From positions 2,436,163 to 2,500,162 of the forward strand of contig VUYV01000003.1 of the NCBI GenBank assembly GCA_008711295.1: a stretch of 64,000 nt of DNA. Reading direction: 5' to 3'. The notes below the pieces were generated by a model. That model saw only the letters and a list, made by a program, of their open reading frames with translations. It did no database searches and was not told the origin of the DNA. The position numbers were made by a program, and so were the translations under genes. Every line of letters starts with the position of its first letter. Position 1 is the first letter of the stretch. Positions 40,128 through 52,390 of the stretch are shown piece by piece. The DNA comes from Anarhynchus alexandrinus. Lineage: Eukaryota; Chordata; Aves; Charadriiformes; Charadriidae.

Positions 40128-40215
40128 CCTTTTCAATGATTTGGAATGGAATTTGAATAAGACAATGTTATCAGGCCAACAGCTTAACTCTAAATTTGCA
40201 GACCTAGAACTACTG
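40128..40215 (+). mobile_element. Possible degraded CR1 RT remnant
   Basis: Weak match to the RT segment around the catalytic FADD box. The translation contains FNDLEWNL and later NSKFADLE, compared with the usual NDLD...LSKFADDT. If real, it is the continuation of the copy ending at 39830, with about 300 bp of unalignable sequence between them. It could be chance. Confidence 0.3.
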
Positions 40216-43200
40216 AAAATCATAATGCTAAATAGTTTAATATTTGGAAGTAGAATAAACATAAACTACACCATAAATTTTTTTAACAGACATTCATGCA
40301 AATGCAAACATTGACATCTAGATAGTGCACTCATTTGTATTAAATATCAGATAATCTTCAGATGTAGTGTGAGCTGCCTAAAAATTGAAAGAAACAGTGC
40401 TAGTCCCCTTATTGATCTTATTTCTAACTACAAGTGACTTGTTGTTTTGCTCAAAATAGCTTGTCTTGCTCAAAAGCACGTCAGGTATTCCAGATGTAGA
40501 CAGCAAGACTGAGTTGATATGTTTTGAGGATACATTCTCATTATAGTCCTTAACTTTGAGAAAAGACACTGTCATTTTGTAATCGATGACAAGTCAAGAG
40601 TTTCCACCCCTGCAACAGACAAAAGGCTCTAATAATGCTTCATAAAACGTCCTCTAAGTTTATTGTTTTCACTTTTCATCCTTTTCCTTTAAGATTTGAA
40701 ACAGGAAAAACAATTGAACATAGTATGTGAACTTACACAATTTACTTGTCATATTCTTAATAGATACTACCATGTTCCTGCAGTTATCTTGTTAAACAAA
40801 GTCACGGAGTCCTCCTATACAAGTCTTCTTTCCCAAACACACTCCTTCACCATTCAGGACACACTTAGGTAAATTCTACTCTGTCCAAGTACTACAAATT
40901 TCAATAGCCCACAGCTGTCATGAAAATCAGAATTTATACTCACTCTTTGTTTATTCTTCACTCATGGGGCAAGCAAGAAACTATGGCATTCAATGTGTAG
41001 TCTTTGATCACAGGATAACAGAAACTACATACTGTGCACAGAAAATACATCAAAAAGCACCAATGTGCTATTTCCTCTAGCTCTTTGATCATTTTGATAG
41101 ACTTCAGAACTAGAAAATAAGCTCCTGGAAAAAGTCATTATTAACTCCAAACACATTTAACTAACTTCATTAGTCAAATAATGATTGTTTAATGAAATAT
41201 ATTAGAAACATTAACAGCAACAAACAAGAAAGAAAAATTCTAACAAACAGAATTATAAAAACTTGGGAAGACAAAAGCAAATTCATGTTTGCTTGTTTGT
41301 TGGTTTTGTTGGTTTTGGTGTTTGGGGTTTTTGTTTGTTTGTTTTAATTTAAACCTTGATTTAACACCTTTATCCTCTAAGAGTATTTCAGTCACTTTTT
41401 TCTGCTCATGTTCAGTTTAATGAATAAAACGTATTGCCTCACAGGACAGAACAAGATTTAAAACTACACTAAAACAGTAATTCTTAAGAATTTTTTTCCA
41501 TATAAACATTGTTCTTCTTTACTAGTTTTGTTCTATCTACTTCAACTGGAAAGTCAAACAAAACAAAACAAGTTCATGTACCTCCTTCTCTTCAAAGCCA
41601 ATGTTACAAGAATCCTACTCTGCACATATACTATCCTAAAACATGTCAGGTCCCAATATATCAGGACGTTGTAATTAATTCAGTGCAAACCGTTGTTTAA
41701 TCTATTTTACCTATACTTTGATACACCAAATTATTTTATCAGAGTCATATACACACACAAGAAATATCAAAGAGATCTCACTGGAAATACATGCCTTAAA
41801 TGCAGACATATGCACTGCTGCAGTTTTTGAAAACAATGATTTATTTCTAGGCAGGCTCACAGTCATCATCTTCATGCAATTTACTAAAATATTTTATCAA
41901 AACCTATTTTGTTATTACCTATACCTTTCTGAGTGACTTCTGAGCTTTTTTTTTCTCAACTTCGCATTTATGGCTGAGCTCAGAGAAGCAGATTGCACTT
42001 CATGGTCTAAATGTGATCCAAAATGTTTACAAAATGCATCCAGTGTTGTGAAAAGTAGTAATTTCTTCACCGTATATATATTTTATTTTTTTTTTTTAGT
42101 TTTCTAAATAGATTACTGTTTGTTTCTGGGAGATAATGTATAACAGTTACAGCAGCTGTATTTCATCTGCTAGGGAAAAAATGTTTTGGTATTTCCCGTA
42201 TTCAAATTAGTGCTTCCAGAGGTTAAACCGTTTATTCAAGATTCACTGGAGCCATTGTATTGAAACACTGCATCTTTCATTTCATACACCAGCACAGTGT
42301 TTGAACATCATGTAGAATTTATTTATGGTGTTTGGAGTCAAAATTTGAACAGATTGGAGGAGGGTAATCAAGACAAGATGACAACCCAATCAACTTCCTT
42401 CCAATGAAGGAAGAAAAGAGAGAGAGCAGCAGAAGGAGCTAGTGCTTAATGAGAGTCAGTTTTTAAACAAGTGGCTCTACTGAACCAAACTACCACCAAC
42501 AGCACCCTGGTTGAAGCAGCCAGCTAGACAACTCCATTTATCCCTGAACACACCTCTGCATCTCGCAAAACTTAATTTGGAGTAAATAAAATTTCACAGT
42601 GCAATCCTAAAAGACAGAGCATCCTTAAAACATTGGGATTGAAAAAAAAAAAAAAGGTGCATTAAACACATTGGCATAAAACAGTGCCAAAAGAACAGAT
42701 GCCTATGGGGCATCTGAATGAATGAACCAATCCAAGAAAGGCCAAATACTTCCTGCTTAGCGTACTTAAATTAAAAAACGTTTAAAACCTAGCTTCCAAA
42801 GAGTCAGAAATGAACTTGAATCCAGTGCCTCTTATCCAGTAGGCATTCTCTAAGTCAAAGGTACACATTGGTCTTTCTTGCTCATTACCTAGTAACCTGG
42901 AAACATGGTGGTTCAGATAAATATGTATGTATAGTAGAAACGAGGACTGTAAAAACGTGAATATGTTCTATATAATTTGCAAGTTTGCATAAGACAGATG
43001 TAGCAAAACTGTTTCACAAAGTTATCAACAGATGAATATGAGGCCTTCCCCAACAATCTCAGAACTCAGAAAGTAAAGCCATAGATCTATCACAAATTCT
43101 CTTTGCTGTCATGTCATGTCCACTGATATTCGCTACATCTTTCCTAAGGAATAATATACTAATGAGAACCAAATTTAAAAAAAAACCTATAAAACAAACA

Positions 43201-43279
43201 ACACCTCACTGATAGCCATTGACTTTCAGCAGTCTAAGGGCTTTGAGTTATGCAAATGATAGCAGCATTTAACTTCATT
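40216..43279. other. Unique AT-rich non-coding sequence
   Basis: No gene or transposon recognised. It holds the G/T-rich tract listed separately, a poly-T near 42085 and a poly-A near 42641. Confidence 0.55.
41287..41347. repeat. G/T-rich low-complexity tract
   Basis: TTTG and TTGG units with GGGG, ending in (GTTT)n. Confidence 0.9.
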
Positions 43280-43900
43280 TTACAGAGTAACAACAGATTG
43301 AGAGTATTCTAATGCAAACCTGGAAAATTCTACGCTATCAAATTTTTCTTTCGCATGAAATGCTTCATCTTCCCTGTCATGCTTAATATGTGGGGTGTTG
43401 CAAATATGAAACCTTTCCCAATCAACACTGGAAACCCTGGCTCGTCTGCTTTTTTTAGTGATAAATAATGAGCCAGTTTGCATGATTAATACAGGAAGAA
43501 GACTTTGTACAAGCTGCATAGTTTAATTGAAGCATAAATCATGCAGCTGGTTATAACTTAGAACTATTATAATAATAAATGATTATATTTTCTCTACTTG
43601 CTTTGCATGCTTAATATTAAACTAAATTAATGCTCATCTGGTAGCCACTACATACCGGTGGTTTTAATCTGCTGCCAAGAAGCTATTAATCGAGCTGCCA
43701 GGTGGTTCACAAAGTTGAAGTACCTATGCTTTTTAGAAATAATTATTAGTGAAAAGCCACAAAGAATCTCCTGTTCAGTGAATAATTTCAAATCTGTGGT
43801 TAATTCTGAACATAACGATAGTCCTACCATTTCAGAAAAGGACCTGGGTACACAATTCACTTCCTCCCTGGATATGCTTAGAATTTTCATTTAATGATTT
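43280..43900. promoter_or_regulatory. Candidate developmental enhancer (POU/PBX-HOX words)
   Basis: This 620-bp stretch has no recognised repeat and is dense in developmental transcription-factor words. At 43477-43490, TTTGCATGATTAAT joins a POU-type TTTGCAT to TGATTAAT, which fits the PBX-HOX consensus TGATNNAT, sharing one base. Nearby are 'catgcagctggttataac' (E-box CAGCTG, about 43545), 'attaatgctcatctgg' (about 43627), 'ctattaatcgagctgcc' (about 43683) followed by CAGGTGG, and 'aataattattag' (about 43738). This pattern is typical of conserved vertebrate enhancers. Function and conservation are inference. Confidence 0.35.
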
Positions 43901-46632
43901 GGCAACGAAATCACTTGGTTTCAATATTCAGTTTCTGGAATCAGCTATATTCAATTCTAATTTGTCCTCTTGATCCGGAAACTACCACAAGAAAAGTATG
44001 CTTCAAACTAGGCCATACTTTCTAACACAGATCTATGGGGTTTTTTGCAACAATTCAGAAGAAAACATACCTAATTTTGTACTCTGGGAACTGTTAAAGG
44101 AGGAAGGTTCCTGAAGTTTTCCCATAGTTTGAAGCTCCACATCAGTGCCTAGTCAGTTTGGAACTTTTCTTCTAAATGCAGACATCACATACAGAGGAGA
44201 AATTTCAACATTTACAGAACGACAACAGTTCCCTTTCTGCCACAGATGAGCCAATCCATTTAAAAAGAAAAAAAAAATAAAAACAGGATTTTTGATAGCC
44301 CTGTTCTGCACTTTATAATAGCAATAATATATACCGTGAGATACTTTATTGGTCTGTGAGGTGTTCTGGTAGTACTAAACTGTGCATGAAATTCAAACTT
44401 AAAGTCAAGCGGGGTATTCTGTACCTATTCCAATTTACAACTAGCCCCAGATCTCAGTGAGTTGTTTCCCTGATTATTTTTAGCAAAGCTTGCCCTAACA
44501 CTAAGAACCTCAGCAGTTTCCACCAGTATAAACATTGAAATCTTGGGTCATCAATTGTAAAAGCTAAGTTCAACCAAACTATAGACTTTTTCAGAGAAGA
44601 ACAATATGCAGTTATTAAACAAAGGCATATTTGTCACCTGTGCTGACAGAGAGAATTCAGGTGGATTTTATTTTGTTTTCCCTAACTGCCAAATACACAT
44701 ATGTTTGAGAGAACAATACTGGAGGATTTGTGTTAACGTACATAACTATAAAATAGTATGGGAGAACAACTAGCTGCAAAGAATGTTATATATGCAAAAG
44801 AGCTTCCTTTATGTATGCAAAAATCTCCCTTAGAAAAACTTTAACACCAATTTTTTAATATTTTTTTTAGATTTTTTTTAAATAACCACATTCACATGTT
44901 TCACAGAAAAAAACCTTTTTCTCCAAAGCTTTTCAAATTTTCATGCGTGCTGACTGGTACTACCGTATTTGTTAATAAGACTGCTGCAGTCAATTTTTCA
45001 AGTTTATTTTTTGCCTGCATCAGAGTAACAGCAAAGATCTTGGACTGGGAAAATCTGAGTTTTAGAGGAATACCTCAAAGCTAGTAACTATACCATTTAC
45101 ATAATTTTCCTCTTGCAAGAGGACAGGAGAATGAAAGAATGACATATCCCCATGTTAGTCACAATACTCAACAGAATTAAAGATAAAAAAATTCTACTTA
45201 AATAGCACAGCACAGAGGAAATAATAAATCTTACAAGTACTAAAACATAGAAACACACTCTACATTAATTTTGAGGACTTGCCCTCCAGAGATATTGACC
45301 TTTCTTAAGATTCAAGTTTGGCTGGACTGCAAAGGTTAAGTAAGATCAATTCAAAGTGAAACAACAGGACTTATTAATTGCATCATATGACCACCACAAA
45401 TGACATCTATCTTGATCACCTTGGCAATACTTTGCATTATTTCTGTTAAAATCATTCCTCAGCTGGTGTCCAGTGCCTAACAAAATGAACTGAGAAAGAG
45501 TGGGTGGCTCCCCTTACTTCCCAGCTTTTTGATGAAGGCACTGCAGATGAGAATTTGCTCCTTCAAAGGGAGCAGTCTTCTGTTTCAAGAAGCATTAGGA
45601 AATGCTGGGTGTTCACCTCAGGATGTCATGCAAGAATATCACTGCTAAACTAACACTGAGGTATCAAACAAAGTGCTGCATATCTCTCTCCTTTCAAGGA
45701 AAAAAAAAAGATGAATCCCCAAAACTGTTAAAAATCTGGAATATATCCACTTCATCATTAAAATCTTGTCAGAGAGAAAAAGGCTTTCCTTCCAATATTT
45801 TTAGCATCAAACACAAGCTTCCCAGCAAGATCTCTCACATTTATCTTAAAGGTAAGAGTTCCTGTCATTATCTCTTTTGCAGGATCGCTAAGGATCATCC
45901 ATAGGGTAACTGTCCAGAAGGAGCAAGCATCTTAAAGCTCTCACATGGAGCCTTCTTTCCTCACAATCTTAATGCACATAAGGCTTAAATAAAGCAGATT
46001 TCCTTGATCTTTTCAAGTCTATTCTAACCTCTTCTCCAGGTTACCATTATATCAGAAGTGTTATCAAGTAAAAGAACTTGAGCTTAGTGGTTCAAGACTA
46101 CAAAAAAAAAGGAACAAAAAACCCCCAAACCAAAACCAAAACCCAAAAACCAATCAACCAACAAAAAAAGAGTACTTTTCCAAACCTTCCTATGACTAAA
46201 GCTCCTTTTGAGAAGGCATCTGGGTGAACTGTAAGGAATGCATTCCACAGATTTTTTTTTTTTTTTTTAACTGAAGTTGAACACAAAAATAGTCACATGA
46301 AACTGCTAAAATAAACTAAGAACCAAGCACTGAGTAAATTACATTCTACTTACGGGTCAAAAATGTCTATTGACTTATAGCTCAATAATTGGATAGAACT
46401 AAAATTATTTTGTTAAAGTCACATCCTGCAGATATCAAGAATACCATGCTGCCTAGAATCCACTTTCTAGATTCTTAGGTCATTTAAATATGAGAGGCTT
46501 AAAGGAATAGTTGGAGAGTGGATTGCTATACTAATAGAAAGACTATAGACTATTTGTGTGTACTTAGGAAATACAGCAAAAATACCAAGGAATTATTTCA
46601 CAAATAAAGTCATTATAATGATTAATTTATTA
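43901..46632. other. Unique AT-rich non-coding sequence
   Basis: No gene or transposon recognised. It contains an A/C-rich tract at 46100-46169 and a poly-T at about 46252-46268. Confidence 0.55.
46100..46169. repeat. A/C-rich low-complexity tract
   Basis: Poly-A, CCCCC, CCAAAA and CAACC units over 70 bases. Confidence 0.9.
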
Positions 46633-48795
46633 TCATAGAATTGTAGAATGGTTTGGGCTGGAAGGGACCTTAAAGATCATCTAGTTCCAACCACCCTGCC
46701 ATCAGCAGGGACACCTCCTACTAGACCAGGTTGCTCAAAGCCCCATCCAGCCTGGCCTTAAACACCTCTAGAGATGGAGCAACTACAACACCTCTGGGCA
46801 ACGTGTTCCAGTGTCTCACAACACTCATAGTGAAAAATTTCTTCCTGATATCTAATCTAAATATCACCTCTTCTAGTTTGAAGCCATTAGCCCTTGTCCT
46901 ATCACTACATGACTTTGCAAGAAGTCCTTCTCCGGCTTTCCTGTAGGTCCCCTTCAGATACTGGAAGGCTGCTGTAAGGTGTCCCCAGAGCCTTCTCTTC
47001 TCCAGGCTGAACCCCAACTCTCTCCCCAAACATAGGACTTATCACTCTGAGAGCGAACAGTATCTGCAAAATATGCTGTTAATTTCTGTAGTTAGAAGAG
47101 GCCCAGCTAAGAAGAAAAGTTACTGAACAAAATTGGTCCTCTTTTACCTCAAACGAGGACATCTTCATAGGAGAGGTGCTCCTCGCTTCCGATCATCTTC
47201 TTGGCCCTCTTCTGGTCCCGCTCCAACAGGTCCATGTCCTTCTTGGGCTGAGGACTCCAAAGGTGGACACTGTACTCAAGGTGGGGTCTCACCAGAGTGG
47301 AGTAGAGGGGCAGAGTCACATCCCTTGACCTGCTGGCTGCGCTTCTTTTGGTGCAGCCCAGGATGCCAGCGCACATTGCTGGCTCATTTTGAGCTTCTTA
47401 TTCACCAACACCCCCAAGTCCTTGTCCTCAGGGCTGTTCTCAATCCATTCTCTGGCCAGCCTGTATTTGTGCTTGGGATTGCCATGATCCAGGTGCAGGA
47501 CCTTACATTTGGCCTGGCTCAACCTCATGAGGTTTGCATGAGCCCACCTCTCAGATCCCTCTGGATGGCCTCCCTTCCCTCCAGTATGTTGACCATGCCA
47601 CCCAGCTTGGTGTCGTCAGCAAACTTGCTGAGGGTGCACTCAATCCCACTGTCCATGTCACCAACAAAGGTGTTAAACAGCAGCAGTCCCAGTACTGATC
47701 CCTGAGGAACGCCACTCGTCACTAGTTTCCACTTGGACATTGAGCCATTGACCGCAACCCTTTGAGTACAGCCATCCAGCCAGTTCCTTATCCACTGAGT
47801 GGCCCATCCATGAAATCCATGCCTCTCCAACTGAGAGAAAAGGATGTCATGTGGTACAGTGTCAAACACTTTGCACAAGTCTAGGTAGATGACATCTGTT
47901 GCTCTCCCCTTATCCACCAATGCTGTAAATCTGTCATAGAAGGTTACCAAATTTGTCAGGTATGACTTGCCCTTGGTGAAGCCATGCTGGCTGTCACCAA
48001 CCACCTCCTTGTTTTCTGTGTGCCTTAGCAGAGTTTCCAGGAGGATCTGCTCCGTGATCTCGCTGGGCAGAGAGGTGAGAGTGACTGGCCTGTAGTTCCC
48101 CGGGTCTTCTTTTTTTCCCTTTTTGAAAAAGGGAAAAGTGTGAACTTCGCTGGACTGCCATGACTTTTCAAATATAATGAATAGTGGCTAAGCAACTTCA
48201 TCTGCCAGTTCCCTCAGGATCCGTGGATGGATTTCATCAGGTCCTATAGACTTATACACCTTCAAGATTCTTAGATGGTCTCGAACCTGATCTTCTCGTA
48301 CAGTGGGCTGTTCTTCATTCTCACAGCCCTCGTCTTTGCCTTCTGCGACTTGGGTGGTGCGGTTAGAGCTCTTGCCGGAGAAGACTGAGGCAAAAAAATC
48401 ATTGAGTACCTCAGCCTTCTCCATATCCTGGGTGACCAGGCCCCCTGTTTCCTTCCAGAGAGGGCCTACATTTTCCCTAGTGTACCTTTTATCACTGACA
48501 TACCTATAGAAGTTTTTCTTGTTGCCCCTGACATCCCTGGTCAAATTTAACTCTATCTGGACTTTAGCTTGCCTAACCTGATCCCTGGCTGCTCGGACAA
48601 TTTCTCTGTATTCCTCCCAGGCTACCTGTCCTTGCTTCTGCCCTCTGTAGGCCTCCTTTTTGCTTTTGAGTGTGTCTAGGAGCTCCTTGTTCATCCACAC
48701 AGGCCTCCTAGCTTTTTCACCTGACTTCTTCTTTGTTGGGATATATCACTCCTGAGATTGGAGGAGGTGATCCTTGAATGCTAACCAGCTATAGG
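46633..48795 (-). mobile_element. Longest CR1 copy: ORF2 linker, RT and 3' end
   Basis: Minus-strand CR1, about 2.16 kb, 5'-truncated after the endonuclease. From its 5' side (48795) it reads the TFKDHL block and [19 protein letters not shown]. Next come [12 protein letters not shown] and [18 protein letters not shown] (170-residue frame 48188-48700), then [13 protein letters not shown] near 48075. The 159-residue frame 47525-48004 holds [12 protein letters not shown] (residues 8-19), RT motif [12 protein letters not shown] (40-50), [10 protein letters not shown] (97-106) and catalytic FADD (128-131, genomic 47612-47623). Frameshifts near 48120 and 47530 and between 47316 and 47376 break the protein, so no functional RT is made. 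The C-terminus continues at 46721-47029 ([27 protein letters not shown]). The 3' UTR ends in a CATAGAAT octamer at 46633. An insert of about 120 bp interrupts it at about 47031-47153. Confidence 0.95.
47031..47153. other. Foreign insert of about 120 bp inside the CR1 copy
   Basis: On the minus strand CR1 should read SYEE directly into RLRELG. Here about 120 bases of unrelated AT-richer sequence separate the two. The 7-bp word TCCTATG (minus strand) lies at both edges, as expected of a target-site duplication. One end holds an inverted pair, GTCCTC and GAGGAC. No known element was recognised. A filler insertion at a repaired break is an alternative. Confidence 0.6.
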
Positions 48796-51260
48796 TCCTA
48801 TGATGACTTCATTTTTACTTTCTGTAACTGCCTTCTGTTGCAGAGGCAAGAAAGCCTAGGATTATAAATTTCAAGTTTCAGCTTGTTTTGACCAAGCTTC
48901 TCCAAGTCATATTTCTATTGAGCTCAAGAATATCTAAATTGCAATAGTATAAATCTGCATGTTCTATGTAAGAAACTAGTAGGCTACAATGCCAACAATT
49001 TTCCACAATATTTACTCACTAAGAATGAATTTAAAAAATATATATATTTTACCATACTTTCTTCAAAAAGCTAAAAAATCTTACAATTTATTAAAATTAT
49101 CTGTGACTAGAAAACTTATTTCCAATTTATATACACACAGTTATAAACAGTGCAATATAAAGGACATGCCCATAATAAAAAAACCCCTCATTTATTGTGC
49201 CATTGAAAAAAATTGTTGAACTTGCAAGTGTATGTTACATATGTAAATCTTCATATCAGAGTCTGTGTATATGAACTTTTCCATTTATTCTCACTCAAAA
49301 TTAATTCTTCCTCATTAGCATCATTCACGAAGAATCTGGCAACATTTCAATAGCTTAGTGTCTATTATCTGAACAACTTGTGTATATACTAAAGATAGTG
49401 AGATTTCTCTGAATTAACTATTGACCAAACTTATCAGCTGTGACTTATCTAAAGTATTCCCTTAGCAAAATCAAGTTAAATGACTGTTCTGTTTCCAGGG
49501 TCATAGCATTTACTGTAAGTTGTCCCAATCTTCATTAACTCAGAAAGCATGCAGAGCCCCTGGAGTTCATCTGAACTATATTATGACCTACCAGTGTATT
49601 AAACAGAACCAAGCAGAGTTCAGCGCAGTTCATACTATACTCTCATCCTCACAGAAATGTGAAATATGAATTAATTATGGCACATGGCAAATTGTATTGA
49701 TTGTCTAATCACTTAGCACTGTAAAACTGTGTTAAATTTATGTTCACAAATTATTTTTAAAAAGGTCAATGTTGTATAGCAAATTAGGTGATTTTCCCTG
49801 TAAGTGGTGCTACTTAACCAAATTTACTTGGATGGATATACATTTGCAGGCTCCTGTATTAGGAAACTAAGTGGTCTATTTTTTATTGAGAGTCCCTGGA
49901 AGATGATGAGTTCTGAAATCAGACTGATTCTTCAAGCAATTAAACTTGAGCCTGAATGCTAATTTTTGGAATGTCACTTTTAAACACAGGTAGTGCGAAG
50001 AAAAGGAATTTTAGAAATAGGCTTTACACATTTAAAAGTTTACCAGTACTGCTGGATCTATTTCTGACAACACCACATTAGCAACAAGCTCTTTTTCTTC
50101 AAGTGTAAGAAATGGATATCAAAGTTTGAATAGTTTTCTACCATGTAAGACGCTGCAAAAAATGAATGGTGTACCTAACTGCCAAGCAGAAATAAGGGGA
50201 GCCAAAAATACACAAAAATTATTTGCAAAATCTTAGCAAGACATGGTAGAATTTACTAACAGTTGATAGTTGGGAGGGAGCAGGGGGAGAGTGGAAGGGC
50301 ACAAAAAAAGGTTTTCTGTTATACTACAGAGAAAATCAACAGCATAAGCCAATACAACACAAAAACTTTTCACTTTCTGAGAAAAATTCATTTAAGTTCC
50401 TCTGGAGTGTCTTACATAAAATAATAGTGATTAACAAAAGCTATGAAGTTGTAATGACAGGACATTTTTCAATAACAAATTTCAACTACAGGATTAAAAC
50501 TGGATTGACTGTTACAATATTCTTTATAAAGTGTCTTATAAAACTCTGAGTGTATTAAAAAAAGTTGGAATTATCATAATAATTCTACACTTGGATAATA
50601 TATTTGTGCTGTTTGTTCAAATATTAAAAACATTGACCAATATTATATGAAGACCAAAATAATTTCAAAAGCATTGGCTTCTTCAGTTTAAGAGAGATGG
50701 CTATACCAGAAAAACCACCACACCCAAACCCCATTATCTTCTGACAAATGCCAGCTACAGTATGTTTGGTATAAGGAGTTCACTGTATCCCAGAAGAGTT
50801 TGATAACCTGATTAACAATACATGAAACCATCCTTTTGCTCTGCATTTAAAGAATATTCAGAGACCAATACTTATTTTTCCAGGAGAGTCTGCTTCACTG
50901 TAAATCCAAAATGTTGTGGAGCAGTAGCTGAAATAGACAATTCCTTTGTTATGGAATTGTAACTTGCTTATTTCCCAAAATTTACCTAAGGATCTAAATA
51001 GTTGTTATCTTCAGAGTTAAAAATTGTCTTTATTTTGTAGTAAAACCTTCAGGAAAAACAAGGTATTGATAAAATAAAATAATGTAATAATTGTAATAAC
51101 ATTGCAAAGAAGAGGAAGAACATATTTTCCTCACATTTTGATGGTGATAGTAACTCAAATAGGCATATACAATGTAGCTGTGTTTTGGAAAACAGACAAA
51201 AAAATAGAGAATGAATTGCAGAACAACTCTACACCAAACCAATCAAGGTATTTGGTTGTT
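48796..51260. other. Unique AT-rich non-coding sequence
   Basis: No gene, RNA or transposon recognised. Open frames are short and AT-driven. Confidence 0.55.
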
Positions 51261-51664
51261 GGCTAGAACACCTATCCTGTGAAGAAAGAAAAAACTGGGA
51301 CTGTTCAGCCTGGAAAAGAGAGGGCTCCGGGGAGACCTTATTGTGACCTTTCAATGTATAAATGGGGCTGGTAAGAAAAACAGAGAGACCTTTCATCAAG
51401 GCCTGTAGCAACAGGGCAAAAGGCAACACTTTTAAACTGAAAGAGGATAGGTTTAGACTGGAAATTTTTAACAATGAGGGTGGTAAGACACTGAAGCAGG
51501 TTTTCGATAGAAGTTGTGGATGCTTCATCATTGGAAGTGTCCAAAGTCAGGCTCGATGAAGGTTTGAGGAAACTGATCTAGTGAAAGATGTTTCTGCTTA
51601 TGGCAGGAGGTTTGAACTAGATGATCTTCAAAGATCCCTTCAAACCCAAACCATTCTATGATTT
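51261..51664 (+). mobile_element. CR1 3' end, decayed
   Basis: Plus-strand CR1 ORF2 C-terminus and 3' UTR. It starts near 'ggctagaacacctatcctgt', continues 'ctgttcagcctggaaaagag' and 'ggctccggggagacctta', and then carries KACSNRAKGNTFKLKEDRFRLE. The 3' UTR shows 'tttgaactagatgatctt' and ends with one ATTCTATG octamer at about 51653-51660. It has several indels and a broken frame. It belongs to the 'gttggaactagatgatct' 3'-end type, like 13545-13622, unlike the copies at 17926 and 61867. Confidence 0.92.
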
Positions 51665-51724
51665 TTTGTAGTAAAGATGTGACTACTTTGATTTACATAA
51701 CAGCTATAAAAGAATATCAAAAAT

Positions 51725-51763
51725 TATTTTTCTATTAAAAGGGTAACTTTTAATAGAAAAATA
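51725..51763. other. Perfect 17-bp stem-loop
   Basis: Bases 51725-51741 (tatttttctattaaaag) are exactly complementary to 51747-51763, with a five-base loop (ggtaa). The hairpin lies about 60 bp beyond the tail of the CR1 copy. A fold-back duplication or snap-back synthesis could create it. Confidence 0.9.
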
Positions 51764-52040
51764 TACTTACAAGTTCTCTATAAAGGGAGCACCAAGAAAA
51801 TTTGTTATATATGTGGGACTACACACAAGACTTCACAACTTGTAAGACTCATCTTCATTAGTCCTAGAACATGATTAATATACGTAAAAGCATAATAATT
51901 CTCTAGACACATTCTGTGGTAATTGGTGTGTGAACCTCAGTTCTCTGCTTTTCCTGTTAATATACGCTGTAATTAATTTTTAAAAATTAGAAATGTAATA
52001 AGCTTCAATCCAGCTAAAAGCTTTTATTTCTATTTATGTC

Positions 52041-52390
52041 TGTGGTAGGTTGACTTTGGCAGATTAGCAGACCCCCACCCAGTCACTCTGTCACTCCCCC
52101 GCCTCAACAGGAGAGGGAGAGAAAACAAGACTGAAAAGTTCATGTTTCTCAGTAAAGACAGGGAGACCACTTACCAATTGCCATCATGGCGGTAAAAATT
52201 CAGCTTGGTGAAAATTAATTTAATATATTACAAACTAAAAATAGAGCAGGATGGTGAGGAAAAAAAAAAGAAAAACTGAAACACCTTTGCTCCACCGATA
52301 CTCCTTTTTTCCAAGGATTAACTTCCTTCCTTTATTCCCAAATCCTCTACCTTTTTCCCACCAAGCAGCACAAGGGAATGGGGAAATACC
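52041..52390 (-). mobile_element. Avian endogenous retrovirus LTR fragment
   Basis: The plus strand reads 'tgtggtaggttgactttggc' at its edge, then 'cactcccccgcctcaacagg'. It continues 'gtaaagacagggagaccact', 'caattgccatcatggcgg' and 'gaaaattaatttaatatatta', and later 'aagcagcacaagggaatggg'. The order and spacing match an LTR family I recall from bird genomes. The orientation is minus if that recollection is right. The rest of the LTR is missing and no internal retroviral sequence is present. A CATGGCGG string near 52187 resembles a YY1 site. The family name is not assigned. Confidence 0.6.

Noticed and set aside
47133..47705. 190-residue plus-strand open frame
   Set aside because: It is the antisense shadow of the CR1 reverse transcriptase region.
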